From Promethearchaeia archaeon (GTDB lineage: Archaea; Asgardarchaeota; Lokiarchaeia; Sigyniarchaeales; SOKP01): DNA of 64,000 bases. Of this stretch, positions 1-9,053 are shown one piece after another (the stretch's first letter is position 1; the number at the start of each line of letters is the position of its first letter). Location: assembly GCA_029856145.1 (NCBI GenBank), contig JAHQWK010000002.1:181936-245935 (forward strand). Direction: 5' to 3'. The notes under the pieces were generated by a model. It made no database searches. It saw nothing but the letters and a program-made list of their open reading frames with translations, and had not been told where the DNA came from. A program made the translations under genes and the position numbers.

Positions 1-375
1 GCACGTAGTCAAAGGAGAAGCAAAAGGAAATACACCGGAAAAAAGTATAAACACTTCAGAAAGAAGCGAAAAAGAGAACTTGAAGGTCCTCGAATTGATA
101 CAGCAATAGCTACAGAAAAGAAGAAAAAACAACGAGCAATGGGAGGTAATTTTAAACTTAAATTATTCGCTACGCAATTCATTAACGTTACCGATCCAGG
201 CACCAATAAAACTCAAAAAGTTAGAATATTAGGTTTTGAAGAGAATATTGCTTCAAAAGATTTGAATCGACGGCATGTTCTAACAAAAGGAGCTGTTGTT
301 GAAACAGAACTGGGAAATGTGAGAATTTCCAGCCGTCCTGGTCAACATGGAGTTCTTAATGGAGTTTTAGTTTAA
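1..375 (+). CDS. rps8e: Ribosomal protein S8e, 5' end missing
   Basis: Component of the small ribosomal subunit. The frame is open from the first base of the window to a TAA at 373-375, giving 124 residues, so only a few N-terminal codons lie outside. The family pattern is clear: a basic N-terminus (SQRRSKRKYTGKKYKHFRKK), then a beta-rich core with VRILGFEENIASKDLNRRH and a C-terminal SSRPGQHGVLNGVLV. An internal ATG at 139 is not the start, because the conserved basic N-terminus precedes it. It converges on hypA with an 8-nt gap. Confidence 0.95.
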   Translation, partial: ARSQRRSKRKYTGKKYKHFRKKRKRELEGPRIDTAIATEKKKKQRAMGGNFKLKLFATQFINVTDPGTNKTQKVRILGFEENIASKDLNRRHVLTKGAVVETELGNVRISSRPGQHGVLNGVLV

Positions 376-383
376 ATTTAACC

Positions 384-755
384 TTATTCTTGAATTTTAA
401 TATTTTTTACATTAGCTTTTTTACCTTCAATTATTTCAGTATTATTACTTCCACAATTAGAGCATTTAAATAATTGAAGTCCTGTAAGTTGTGATTCTCG
501 AGTTAAAGAAACTTCTGAGATTTTATTGCATTCTCGACATTTAATTTTACCGGGAGTAATTTTAATATTCAATTTGGCACCTTCTGCTATTGACCCCTTA
601 GTGGCCATCTCAAAAGAACGTTGAAGAAGTTCAGGAACAATAAGAGTTAATTCTCCAATTTCTAGTATTACCTCAGTAATTTTTTTAGCATTATATTTGA
701 GTGCTGTAGCTTCAGCTACTTTAAAAATATTATAAGCAAAAGCAAATTCGTGCAT
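384..755 (-). CDS. hypA: Hydrogenase nickel incorporation protein HypA
   Basis: Nickel metallochaperone that delivers Ni to [NiFe]-hydrogenase precursors, normally together with HypB. The 123-residue length is typical. The protein begins MHE, so the nickel-binding His2 is present, and a zinc site is formed by C73xxC76 and C98xxC101. LEIGELTLIVPELLQRSFEM matches the family core. The conserved MHE fixes the start. No other hydrogenase maturation gene is nearby, so it is a dispersed member of the hyp set. It implies the organism makes [NiFe]-hydrogenase. Srp19 lies just upstream on the same strand. Confidence 0.93.
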   Translation of the reverse strand: MHEFAFAYNIFKVAEATALKYNAKKITEVILEIGELTLIVPELLQRSFEMATKGSIAEGAKLNIKITPGKIKCRECNKISEVSLTRESQLTGLQLFKCSNCGSNNTEIIEGKKANVKNIKIQE

Positions 756-765
756 AATAGGAAAT

Positions 766-1062
766 CTAGGTTTTTGATTGTAATTTTCTTATTTCTTTAG
801 CAATTTCAAGCATTACCTTACTTTTTTTCTTCCCTTTCGCGTTTATTATAACTCTTCCAGGTTCTTCCCACCATGATTTGGGGTATTTATAACTTCTTTC
901 AATTTCAGCATGATAACCTAAATTTGTGGCAGCTTTTACTATCTCTTCTAGATTAACTTTATCTATAGTGAATTTCCTTGGAAGTCGTCTACCATTACTC
1001 CGACTTCTTTTTGCATCAAAATATTGTGGCCAAAAAATTAAAAAAGGTTTTCTAGTCCTCAT
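766..1062 (-). CDS. srp19: Signal recognition particle protein SRP19
   Basis: SRP19 binds the tips of helices 6 and 8 of SRP RNA and helps SRP54 assemble. The recognisable part begins MRTRKPFLIFWPQYFDAKRS and continues NGRRLPRKFTI, the RNA-binding signature of the family. The ATG at 1062 gives 98 residues, normal for archaeal SRP19. The frame stays open for 33 more codons upstream, but that stretch is hydrophobic and unlike the family, so the internal ATG was chosen. It is followed by hypA with a 10-nt gap. Confidence 0.93.
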   Translation of the reverse strand: MRTRKPFLIFWPQYFDAKRSRSNGRRLPRKFTIDKVNLEEIVKAATNLGYHAEIERSYKYPKSWWEEPGRVIINAKGKKKSKVMLEIAKEIRKLQSKT

Positions 1063-1272
1063 TAAGTCGTTAAATAAATAAGTTTTTGATGAGAATAATA
1101 AGAAGTAAAACTTTTTAAGTAATTTAAAAATTATTGGTTTAAGATTTAAGATTAAGTACAAAAAAGATTTAATTACCAGTTTTCACTATTCTTTACATAC
1201 TATATTAAACATGTCTCTTTATTAAAAGAGATAATTTATGAAATCATTAAATAGAAACACCCGTTTAGTAAA

Positions 1273-1377
1273 GGGAGGGTGGTCTAGATTGGTATGATAC
1301 TCGGCTGGGGGCCGAGTGGCCGGGGAAAGACCAAACGTTTCGGTGGTCTTCCGGAAGTTCAAATCCCCCCTCTCCCA
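1273..1377 (+). tRNA. tRNA-Pro (anticodon GGG) with a T-stem intron
   Basis: The 7-nt anticodon loop (1305-1311) reads CTGGGGG between the stems CTCGG and CCGAG, giving anticodon GGG at 1307-1309. The acceptor strands are 1273-1279 and 1370-1376 (one G-U pair), with discriminator A1377 and no encoded CCA. The gene is 105 nt and makes a normal T arm only if 1326-1356 is removed. That yields a 74-nt tRNA with T-stem GGGGG/CCCCC and loop TTCAAAT. G15 and C48 are available for the Levitt pair. The D-arm is standard, with one mismatch at 13-22. Confidence 0.93.
1326..1356 (+). other. 31-nt archaeal tRNA intron between positions 52 and 53 (T-stem)
   Basis: The flanks fold into a bulge-helix-bulge. 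The central 4-bp helix is CCGG 1320-1323 with CCGG 1351-1354. The bulges are G1324 G1325^A1326 and A1355 A1356^G1357, each cut after its second base. The inner helix is AAGACC 1327-1332 with GGTCTT 1345-1350, closing a 12-nt loop. Cutting there joins GGGG to G and creates a perfect T-stem. The outer helix is weak (G-U pairs). tRNA splicing endonuclease should remove it. Confidence 0.88.
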
Positions 1378-1472
1378 TTTATTAATCTACAGTTTTTTAT
1401 TTTGTTAAAATTTATAAGTGGATCTAATCTATTTTTTGATAAAAAATAAAAATAAAAAAAGTTGAGTTAAAA

Positions 1473-1775
1473 GTGCCATGGAGTAAGTTGCAAGAATCTG
1501 ATATGTTTATGCGTGTTGTGGCAATTGGTGGAGGAATTATTGCCCTAATAGAATCGTTATTGCATTTGATAGGAATTCTCGAATTTTGGAGTTTTGGATG
1601 GATTATTGAGGTAATTGCTATTGGCCTCGCAATACTTCCTATTTTATTAGGATTAAAGCCAATTCATTATACCCCTACATTCTTAGGCGTTTTTGGTATT
1701 CTTTTGATAATATTTTCAGTTTTCATTGGGGGACTAATCGTGTTTCTCGCAGCAATTATTGGAGCTATTACTTAA
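1473..1775 (+). CDS. Small membrane protein, function unknown
   Basis: A 100-residue protein with three predicted membrane segments (about residues 13-33, 42-61 and 69-95) and almost no soluble part. The start used is GTG at 1473. The next in-frame ATG (1503) would shorten the N-terminus by ten residues without touching the first membrane segment. No motif identifies a function. It stands alone between the tRNA-Pro gene and the mtxX-like gene on the opposite strand. I do not recognise the family. Confidence 0.6.
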   Translation: MPWSKLQESDMFMRVVAIGGGIIALIESLLHLIGILEFWSFGWIIEVIAIGLAILPILLGLKPIHYTPTFLGVFGILLIIFSVFIGGLIVFLAAIIGAIT

Positions 1776-1956
1776 TCCTATAAATATTTTTTTTTTATTT
1801 ATTTTAAGAATCTTTACCTAATTTTTAAAAATTTTCAAATTAACCACTTTGAATTTATATAAATGCTTCGGATGAAGAATATGATTTTTCAACTTTAATT
1901 AAGAGTTTTGAAAATATTCTCTGATGGCATTAATATTCAAAAATGAAAAAATTGAA

Positions 1957-2820
1957 CTATTTACTTAGCGCAAGTGCTAAAACTAAAGCACCATAGAATT
2001 CAGAATGATCTCCGACTCTAGAAGTATCAATAATAGTTTTATCAATACCCATATAAATGGCTCCGTATGCCTTACCTCCACCTAAATGAACTAATGTACG
2101 ATATATTAAATTTCCCGAAATCCCATCAGGTGCGATAATTAGATTCGATTTATTTTCAACAGCATTTTCTATTAATATTTCATCATGAGTAATCCTTAAA
2201 TTTGGGTATTTTTTCTTCATTACTTTAACAATTTTATCTGCATCTTGTATTGTTTGGTTAACTTTGTCTTCTCTTCCGATATCACCTAATCTTCCTCCAC
2301 TTAAAATACTTATTTTAGGAACAATCTCGATTTCCTGCAATTCTTTAAGCGCTGATTCTATAAAGATAATTTTGTTTTCTATGTTATTACATTCATCAAT
2401 ACCAACCGGACCATAGAAGAATTGATGCTCTTTAAAAGTTTCCAATATTGCTAGTCTATTAAATTCTTGACCATTAAGATTTTGTTTAAGATTTTTTAGA
2501 AATTTACTTGAGCTTAGTGATCCTCTAATAATAGCTTGAATGGAATTGCTCATTAAAAAATCAATAATAGATTTTTCAGGATCTTGACATTCAACAAACT
2601 TTAATTGTGAATTTATTTTATTTTGTGGAGTATGTGGAAGAGATCTATTTAAATAATCCTTTTTTCCGAAAAAAGAAATGGTAGATTTAAAATTTTTTAA
2701 AAAATTTAAACTTGCTGTTAAGATTTTCTGATTGTGGTATTTAGAATCTCCTAATCCTATTCCAATATTTATAGATTTTTTCTCTTTAGCCACTAATTCA
2801 TATTTTTGTAATAAATTCAT
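1957..2820 (-). CDS. mtxX: MtxX-like protein (methanogenesis marker 4 family)
   Basis: The protein resembles MtxX/Mmp4, a family with a phosphotransacetylase/PlsX-type fold first noted beside methyltransferase genes of methanogens; its reaction is unknown. The diagnostic region is C-terminal: ILSGGRLGDIGRED, then LIIAPDGISGNLIYRTLVHL and GGGKAYGAIYMG, ending with DTSRVGDHSEFYGAL. The ATG at 2820 gives 287 residues. A TTG two codons upstream (2826) is also possible. It lies 18 nt beyond the CPBP protease gene on the same strand. The assignment rests on remembered family motifs; a generic phosphate acyl/acetyltransferase is the alternative. Confidence 0.72.
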   Translation of the reverse strand: MNLLQKYELVAKEKKSINIGIGLGDSKYHNQKILTASLNFLKNFKSTISFFGKKDYLNRSLPHTPQNKINSQLKFVECQDPEKSIIDFLMSNSIQAIIRGSLSSSKFLKNLKQNLNGQEFNRLAILETFKEHQFFYGPVGIDECNNIENKIIFIESALKELQEIEIVPKISILSGGRLGDIGREDKVNQTIQDADKIVKVMKKKYPNLRITHDEILIENAVENKSNLIIAPDGISGNLIYRTLVHLGGGKAYGAIYMGIDKTIIDTSRVGDHSEFYGALVLALALSK

Positions 2821-2838
2821 AATCAATGGTTTTGTGTT

Positions 2839-3975
2839 TTAGAAAGCATAATAAAAAATATATACTACTATTATTGTTAATGCATCATAAACCCCATGAG
2901 TTAAAATTACTGCTATTAAATTCTCATTTCTCCAATAATAAATTAATCCTAAAAATAATGATATTATAAAGTAAGGAATAAATGATAGAACAAATGAAAT
3001 AAGCAAGAGTATTGGTGTATCTAAAAACAAAATAACTATTCCCAATACATGAATCATTGCGAAAACGAATGCTGTTATCAATATTCCTCCCATATTTCCT
3101 AAATTCCGCGTTAATCCTTTTTGCATAAATCCTCTAAATAATATTTCTTCAGAAGTTCCTATAATTAATATCATTATTAAAGATAAGAGAATTAAGCTGA
3201 GAATATCTCCTTCTGAGATGATTATTTCAACATCACTGGTAGTACTACTGAGATCCCTTATAATCTCAACTCCAAAAAAAAACTCCAATGTTATCTCAGT
3301 TAAAAATGAAACCATATAAACTAATAATACTCCTGCCACAGCAAATCCCAATCCTATTAAAATTTCTTTAAATAATCCTTTTCTAGTTAATCCTTTTAGA
3401 GTAAATCCTAATAATCCTAATCTATTTTTCAAAGAAGGATTTTTGAGATATTTCCCTACATATAATACAGGAACTAGTACAAAAATCAATTCGAAGAAAG
3501 AACTAAATATTATGAAATACGGATTTGCTATAAAATCAAATAAAGACTCTAAATTGAAAGAAAAAAAAATCATTATAGCAACGAGCCCAGCAATAATAAA
3601 ATCCATTAGAAGAAAAGCCCCCAGGGATACTCCAATAGACGGCATTGTCCCCCATAATTCAAGATTTTTTGTATTAATTATATCATCATCAGAAATTTTT
3701 TTCGACTTATAAGAAACTGAAGGTACGTAAGGTTGGGGATATTTTTTTGGCAGAATATAAGGATTTATCGATTTCGTTGGTTTTAATTGTTTATATTCTT
3801 TGAGATAATTAAGATCCGTCCCACAATTAATGCAAAATTTAAGTTTCTGAATTTTTGGAATTTTATTACCACAAACAGGACAAAAAGCCCAAAATTTATC
3901 ATTTAACTCTTTTCTATTATTAGAATTGGAGAATTTTTGCTCATTGTTAGGATCTTGAATTTCTTTATCAGTCAT
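2839..3975 (-). CDS. Zinc-ribbon CPBP (CAAX-type) membrane protease
   Basis: A putative intramembrane metalloprotease of the CPBP/Abi family, relatives of which cleave prenylated proteins or act in bacteriocin self-immunity. The N-terminus holds a CPVCG...CINCG zinc ribbon (four Cys, residues about 32-51 from the ATG). A polar linker and eight or so membrane helices follow. The catalytic motif EEILFRG is near residue 276, then FAMIH near 309 and a C-terminal LTHGVYDAL. The ATG at 3975 is preferred over a TTG at 3981. The zinc ribbon fused to CPBP suggests a regulatory or recruitment role (inference). Substrates are unknown. Confidence 0.85.
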   Translation of the reverse strand: MTDKEIQDPNNEQKFSNSNNRKELNDKFWAFCPVCGNKIPKIQKLKFCINCGTDLNYLKEYKQLKPTKSINPYILPKKYPQPYVPSVSYKSKKISDDDIINTKNLELWGTMPSIGVSLGAFLLMDFIIAGLVAIMIFFSFNLESLFDFIANPYFIIFSSFFELIFVLVPVLYVGKYLKNPSLKNRLGLLGFTLKGLTRKGLFKEILIGLGFAVAGVLLVYMVSFLTEITLEFFFGVEIIRDLSSTTSDVEIIISEGDILSLILLSLIMILIIGTSEEILFRGFMQKGLTRNLGNMGGILITAFVFAMIHVLGIVILFLDTPILLLISFVLSFIPYFIISLFLGLIYYWRNENLIAVILTHGVYDALTIIVVYIFYYAF

Positions 3976-4060
3976 TATCAATTTACAGAAAGATATTTAA
4001 TTACTAAAAGCTTTACATTTCAAATTAAAAATTACTAAAAGAAGTCTTCAAAATTGACTT

Positions 4061-5974
4061 TTAAATTCCAATTCTCATAAATTTAAAAATCCTATTAATT
4101 TCAATGTCACTTTGAAAAATTCCTGAATTTAATACTGGATGATGGCTGTATTTAGCAAGTTCTTCATCCCTTTCAACTTCTAATTCAAGTTTTATTGAGG
4201 GCATCCAAAATGTTTTATTACTATGTTGGTATTCAACCATTACCATATAAAGAAAGTTCCCTATTTTTTTCGGAATAATTTTAGTTTTGATTTTTGTTAT
4301 TTCATTAGCTTTTAACCGTTTAATGCTTGTATACTCTAACTTAGATTCAAATGAATCAGACATAAAAAAGTAAATCTTTATATCCTTAATTTCACTAAAG
4401 TTAGGATTCTCAATGGAAACTGTTATGATTTCTGATTGATCTAACTTTAATTTTTTATTTTGTACTTTGAGATCTATAAAAAGAGGGTATGCTACAACTT
4501 TTTCTTCTAAATTAAAACTTAAATTAATAAGTTTTTTAAGATTGGGTTTTAACTTTAAACTAAATTGATTTTTTTGTTCTTCTAAAGAAAGAACTTGTTT
4601 ACTTCTCGATTCTTCAAACTGTTGAAACATGTGATTAATATACTTTAAGATATATTTATCAAATTCTGAGTGTTTGTTTGATATTAACGAAATTAATTTC
4701 TTGTAATATTCTGCTTCAAGATCTCGAAGCAAAGGTTTCTCGAAAATATCCTTGATAAAATTTTTTAAGAGCTCATCTAATTGGATTAAACCATTATATT
4801 CAATTTCAAATTTCTCAATTTTCTTTCCATTCAACTTATTATCTTGCAAAATATCACTTATTGAATTCAATACTTCAACAGATTCAGAGTTATAGGCATC
4901 AAGAGCCTTTAATATCATTTTTTCTAAGAGATTATTGAATTTTTGAACATTTTTATTTTTGTACCTGATGAATTCTGTACGGTAAGATTCTAAATATTTA
5001 ACTAATTTTCCAGAATGCAGTTTTAAAAGGCTTCTTTGATATCTTTGATATCTTTCAGAAACATTTTTAATCCAATTTCGAACACTATTTAGTTTCTCCA
5101 TATTTTCTTCAGTATTAAATATAAGATTCTCTTCCAAATTATCTGTAGATAACAATGGGCAATCAATTTTTACTTTCTCTAATACTACACATGTATCGCG
5201 CTCTAACTGATATATGTTTTCAATTTGATTATATAAATTAAATTTCTGAAAATCATCTGCTTTGATTTTAATTAGCTTATCAAGTAAATCTTCTAATTTA
5301 TCGGAATAAAATTTCGGATTCTTGTTTAAGATTCTTCTTAATATTGAGGCAAATTCAGAAAGAATAACATACATATCTTTTTTCTTATAAATATTGGAAC
5401 TTGTATTTTCCAATTTAATGATATTACAAAAATCCACGATATTTTGATAGTTTTTCTCGGCAAGTTGATAGTATTTCGCACAATTCTCAAGATATAATGA
5501 GTTTTTTGCCAAATAACTATAATATAATCCTAGTAATGATTTATTGATAATAAAGGAATAATCTCTGAACTCTTCATATTTCTTTCTATTTTCATCATTT
5601 TTTATATGGGGTAATATGAATTCCTCAATAATTATCTCAAAATTACCCGCAGAACGAATTGTATAGAATAATTTTAATGGATCAACATTTATATTATCTA
5701 ATTTAGTAATTATTAAATGCCTATATTCATTAAAATCAGATTTAAGATTATAGAAAAAGGTTTCAATTAGAGATTTTCTTCTCTCGAGTTCTGAATCTTT
5801 AACTATTTTTACAGTTTTAGATAATTTAAGATTTAATATTTCTGCTAAATAATATTTAAAAGAATAGATTGATTCCATATATAAAGTTTTTGCCTCACAA
5901 TAAGGACACTGGGCAACAGATCCTTTTAAAATCGCTAAACTAGACCCACATTTCTTGCAAGGCAAATACCGCAT
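4061..5974 (-). CDS. Zinc-ribbon, alpha-helical protein with C-terminal beta domain
   Basis: A large soluble protein of 637 residues that I do not recognise. It opens with a zinc ribbon (C6xxC9, C23xxC26). About 430 residues of charged helices follow, some likely coiled coil. It ends in a beta-rich domain from about residue 500 (VQNKKLKLDQSEIITVSIEN then IYFFMSDSFE), resembling CARDB/arrestin-like adhesion or scaffold folds. No catalytic motif is visible. No membrane segment is present. It stands between the CPBP gene and gltX with about 180 nt of leader. A scaffold or adaptor role is only a guess. Confidence 0.75.
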   Translation of the reverse strand: MRYLPCKKCGSSLAILKGSVAQCPYCEAKTLYMESIYSFKYYLAEILNLKLSKTVKIVKDSELERRKSLIETFFYNLKSDFNEYRHLIITKLDNINVDPLKLFYTIRSAGNFEIIIEEFILPHIKNDENRKKYEEFRDYSFIINKSLLGLYYSYLAKNSLYLENCAKYYQLAEKNYQNIVDFCNIIKLENTSSNIYKKKDMYVILSEFASILRRILNKNPKFYSDKLEDLLDKLIKIKADDFQKFNLYNQIENIYQLERDTCVVLEKVKIDCPLLSTDNLEENLIFNTEENMEKLNSVRNWIKNVSERYQRYQRSLLKLHSGKLVKYLESYRTEFIRYKNKNVQKFNNLLEKMILKALDAYNSESVEVLNSISDILQDNKLNGKKIEKFEIEYNGLIQLDELLKNFIKDIFEKPLLRDLEAEYYKKLISLISNKHSEFDKYILKYINHMFQQFEESRSKQVLSLEEQKNQFSLKLKPNLKKLINLSFNLEEKVVAYPLFIDLKVQNKKLKLDQSEIITVSIENPNFSEIKDIKIYFFMSDSFESKLEYTSIKRLKANEITKIKTKIIPKKIGNFLYMVMVEYQHSNKTFWMPSIKLELEVERDEELAKYSHHPVLNSGIFQSDIEINRIFKFMRIGI

Positions 5975-6156
5975 GAAAACTATTGTTCAAACTTAAATTA
6001 ATTTATAATTATTCTTACAGAGTTATAAATTGCTAATTATTTATTAAAATTTTATCCTCAAAGTCTAGATTATCACAATATCTTGATGTGTTTTTTTACA
6101 AATTTGATCAAATAATTCAATAAAAATAGGTTCTAGTTTCTTATAAAAATAAATAA

Positions 6157-7917
6157 TCAATGAGTAAAATAACAATAGAGATGATCATCTTCACACTTTA
6201 TAGGGTTAACAAATCCGAACCGTTCGAATTGAATTGTTTGGTTCATAGGTATTTCTAAAAGATTTAATTCCCCCTTTCCTTTTGATAAAATCCCGTCGGG
6301 ATTTAAAATTGAAACATTAATATTTTCATCTTTGGGAACCCATTGTATAATTGAAAACTCTCGATCTAATTCCTTACTATGATATGATGCAAAGATTGTA
6401 TTTTTATTCAAATCAACGGAATTAATCTTGATATTCATCAAATCTTTTAACCGAACAACCTGATCCTTTTTAAAATTTTTCGCATCAGATAAAGCAATTA
6501 ATATATTCGATTGGTTGTTTTTTATAATGCATCTTATGCTTCTTTTTCCTTTTTTTGGTTCAGTCGGATGTAAGAGTGGCTCTGCAATATATTCTTTTTC
6601 GGGAATGTTATCAATAATAGTTAATATTGGATTTTCAACATAAAAATATCTATTAGAGATTTCATCTATAATATCTTGATTTTTCGAATACAACCAATTT
6701 ACAGAAAATGTTATTCCTGATTGAGACATGCCCAGTTCTAATAAGGTTTGTCTTAAAGCTTCTGGTCTTATCCCACGTTTTTTAAGAGATTGTAAACTCC
6801 ATGTCCTGGGGTCTTCCCATCCTTCATATTTTCCATTCTGAATATTATTTCTTGATTTTGTTTTACTTAATTTCATATCAGCAAAATTAAGTCTTCCATA
6901 ATAAAGTAATTCAGCTTTTCTCCAACCAAAATGATCCCAAATAAATTCCTCTATAATACCTTCTTTGACTAAATCGATACCTCTCAATATGTGAGTTGCA
7001 CCTATTAAATAATCGTCAATTGCCCAGGAATATTCTAACATTGGCCACACAACATATTTATTACCTACTCTTGGATGTTCTGCTTCAGAAATCCTCATTA
7101 TGATTTGATCTCTTAAAGCGGGATCTTTTTGATCCATTCCCGTTTTTAATCTTACTACAACATCACCTTCAGAGTATTTTCTATTGAGCATAGCTTTCCA
7201 TTCTTCTAAGTTTTTTTCAATCGTTTGATCCCGATGAGGGCAATTTATCTTTTGTTTCTTATATTTTTCCCGAAATTCGTCAGCAGAACAAAAACAAACA
7301 TAAGTAATATTATCTTTAATTAATCTTTCGCAATAATCATAAAAAATATCTAATCTATCACTTTTATAGAATATTTTGCTATATTTTACACCTAACCATT
7401 CTAAACCGTCTTTTATTAATTCATAAGCTTCTGGTAAAACATATTTAGCTTTAGGACTATCCCGTAATGATTTAGGACTCCCAATTGTATCATCATAAAA
7501 AAGAATAAGTTCACCATTATATTTTTTAATATACTCATGGTTTAATATGATCATTCTAGCATTTCCTATGTGTAATGCACCACTCGGGTAAGGGGCTAAA
7601 CGCATAATAATTTTTTCAAATTTAGTAAGGTTATGTAATTCTGGTAATTCTTTTTTTTCTTCTAACTTTTCTTTTCTATCCAAGGCGTGAGGATCCAACT
7701 TTAATAACTGTTTTTTTTGTTCCTCAACTGTTAATTTTAAAATTTCATCTATAACTTGATCCAGTATGGGTTTAATACCTTTAGTTTGGGTTCTTAAATC
7801 AGGTCTAGAAGCGATTATTTTTTTCATAATTGCCTTTTTGTCTGGGTGTCCATTAAATTCTACAGCATTTTTCAAACTATATAACCAAACCATTTGCTTA
7901 ATATCTCTATCAGACAT
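6157..7917 (-). CDS. gltX: Glutamyl-tRNA synthetase (archaeal type)
   Basis: Charges tRNA-Glu, and in many archaea also tRNA-Gln, with glutamate. This 586-residue class I enzyme has an N-terminal helical extension of about 95 residues, as in archaeal/eukaryotic GluRS. The HIGH-type motif is APYPSGALHIGNAR (HIGN at 116-119) and the KMSKS loop is MKLSKTKSR (349-355). The motif LRGIDL near 311 is typical of the GluRS/GlnRS group. A C-terminal beta-barrel anticodon-binding region follows. The ATG at 7917 gives the expected N-terminus. No gatDE or gatCAB genes are visible to show how Gln-tRNA is made. Confidence 0.95.
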   Translation of the reverse strand: MSDRDIKQMVWLYSLKNAVEFNGHPDKKAIMKKIIASRPDLRTQTKGIKPILDQVIDEILKLTVEEQKKQLLKLDPHALDRKEKLEEKKELPELHNLTKFEKIIMRLAPYPSGALHIGNARMIILNHEYIKKYNGELILFYDDTIGSPKSLRDSPKAKYVLPEAYELIKDGLEWLGVKYSKIFYKSDRLDIFYDYCERLIKDNITYVCFCSADEFREKYKKQKINCPHRDQTIEKNLEEWKAMLNRKYSEGDVVVRLKTGMDQKDPALRDQIIMRISEAEHPRVGNKYVVWPMLEYSWAIDDYLIGATHILRGIDLVKEGIIEEFIWDHFGWRKAELLYYGRLNFADMKLSKTKSRNNIQNGKYEGWEDPRTWSLQSLKKRGIRPEALRQTLLELGMSQSGITFSVNWLYSKNQDIIDEISNRYFYVENPILTIIDNIPEKEYIAEPLLHPTEPKKGKRSIRCIIKNNQSNILIALSDAKNFKKDQVVRLKDLMNIKINSVDLNKNTIFASYHSKELDREFSIIQWVPKDENINVSILNPDGILSKGKGELNLLEIPMNQTIQFERFGFVNPIKCEDDHLYCYFTH

Positions 7918-7985
7918 CTATGGTAATCATCTAATTTTGTTTCTTCTAAAAATATTAAATATTAAAAATTAATTTAAAATAAATT

Positions 7986-8951
7986 TCATAATTTAGAAAG
8001 GTTTTGAATGATTTCATTAGTTTCTTTCATGATTCGTTCAATTAAATCTTTAACTGTAGGTATATCGTGAATAAGACCTACACCCTGACCAACAGAAACT
8101 ACACCAACATCTAAATTGCCTTCATCATACATTAACCTTGATTTAGCTCCAGCAGCAGCATTAAATATTTCCATTTGGTCACTTTTTGAAGTTTCTAATT
8201 CGAGAACTTTTTGTGCTGCTTGATTATTCCATACTCGATGAGTAGCATTAAGCGAACGCATAATAATTATTGTATCATAGATTGTAGCATTTAAAAGAGC
8301 TTGTTTTAAGTTCTCATGAATGGGACATTCTTGTGTAGCTAAAAGACGAGTACCTATTAGTGCAGCTCCCGCTCCTAACGCTAATACTGCAGCTATACCT
8401 CTTCCATCCGAGATACCCCCTCCAGCTACAACAGGGATATCTAAAGCATCAATAGTAGCAGGTGTTAATACGAGTGTTCCAATATCAAAACGTCCTGTAG
8501 CACCCCCATTTTCCCAACCAACTACTTCTACAATATCAGCTCCTAATGAAGCGGCTTTTTTCGCATATCTCACACCAGCACATTTGTGAATCCAAATTAT
8601 ATCATTTTTTTTGAATAAAGGAATATATTTATCCGGAGCTTGATGACCAGAAGTTTCAATAATCTTGACTCCTTCATCAATCATCACTTTAACTAAATCA
8701 ATTTGCTTTATTGGTCTTAGCATAGGAAATAAATTTACATTTACTGCAACTGGTTTATCTGTTAAATCTTTTAATTCGTTTAATGCTTGACGTAATGGTT
8801 CGGGTTTACGAAACATCACGGAAGCCAGAATTCCAAGGGCACCAGCATTTGAACAAGCAGCGGCAAATGAGGGATAACTAATATTCATCATATTTCCACA
8901 GAAAATTGGATATTTTATACCTAACATTTCTGTTACTTTTGTTTTTAACAT
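7986..8951 (-). CDS. Nitronate monooxygenase / 2-nitropropane dioxygenase family protein
   Basis: A 321-residue TIM-barrel FMN protein of the NMO/FabK family. Visible family segments are MLGIKYPIFCGNMMNISYPS at the start, VNVNLFPMLRP near 70, the phosphate-binding VVAGGGISDGRG, and ALGAGAALIGTRLLAT. In family members the catalytic histidine sits in a GGHxG-type motif. Here the equivalent stretch reads ENGGATGRFD, so that histidine appears to be alanine. The flavin fold is secure, but the reaction is not; it could be an NAD(P)H:flavin or quinone reductase or an enoyl reductase. It stands alone between gltX and a HAD gene. Confidence 0.85.
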   Translation of the reverse strand: MLKTKVTEMLGIKYPIFCGNMMNISYPSFAAACSNAGALGILASVMFRKPEPLRQALNELKDLTDKPVAVNVNLFPMLRPIKQIDLVKVMIDEGVKIIETSGHQAPDKYIPLFKKNDIIWIHKCAGVRYAKKAASLGADIVEVVGWENGGATGRFDIGTLVLTPATIDALDIPVVAGGGISDGRGIAAVLALGAGAALIGTRLLATQECPIHENLKQALLNATIYDTIIIMRSLNATHRVWNNQAAQKVLELETSKSDQMEIFNAAAGAKSRLMYDEGNLDVGVVSVGQGVGLIHDIPTVKDLIERIMKETNEIIQNLSKL

Positions 8952-9053
8952 AAATCTACCACTTTTTTTAGAACATGTTATAAGAAATTAATATAATTAA
9001 TAGAACTATTATTATAAAAAATATAAAATTTCATTTTATCAGATATCGCAATT

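Noticed and set aside
1062..1161. Longer SRP19 start at 1161
   Set aside because: The added 33 residues are hydrophobic and unlike the family; conserved sequence begins at the ATG at 1062.
1322..1357. Reading the extra sequence in the tRNA-Pro gene as a long variable arm
   Set aside because: tRNA-Pro is a class I tRNA, and no T-stem would form without removing 1326-1356.
1860..1930. Possible C/D box RNA (atgatt...ctga) upstream of the mtxX-like gene
   Set aside because: The boxes are imperfect and no C'/D' pair or terminal stem is seen.
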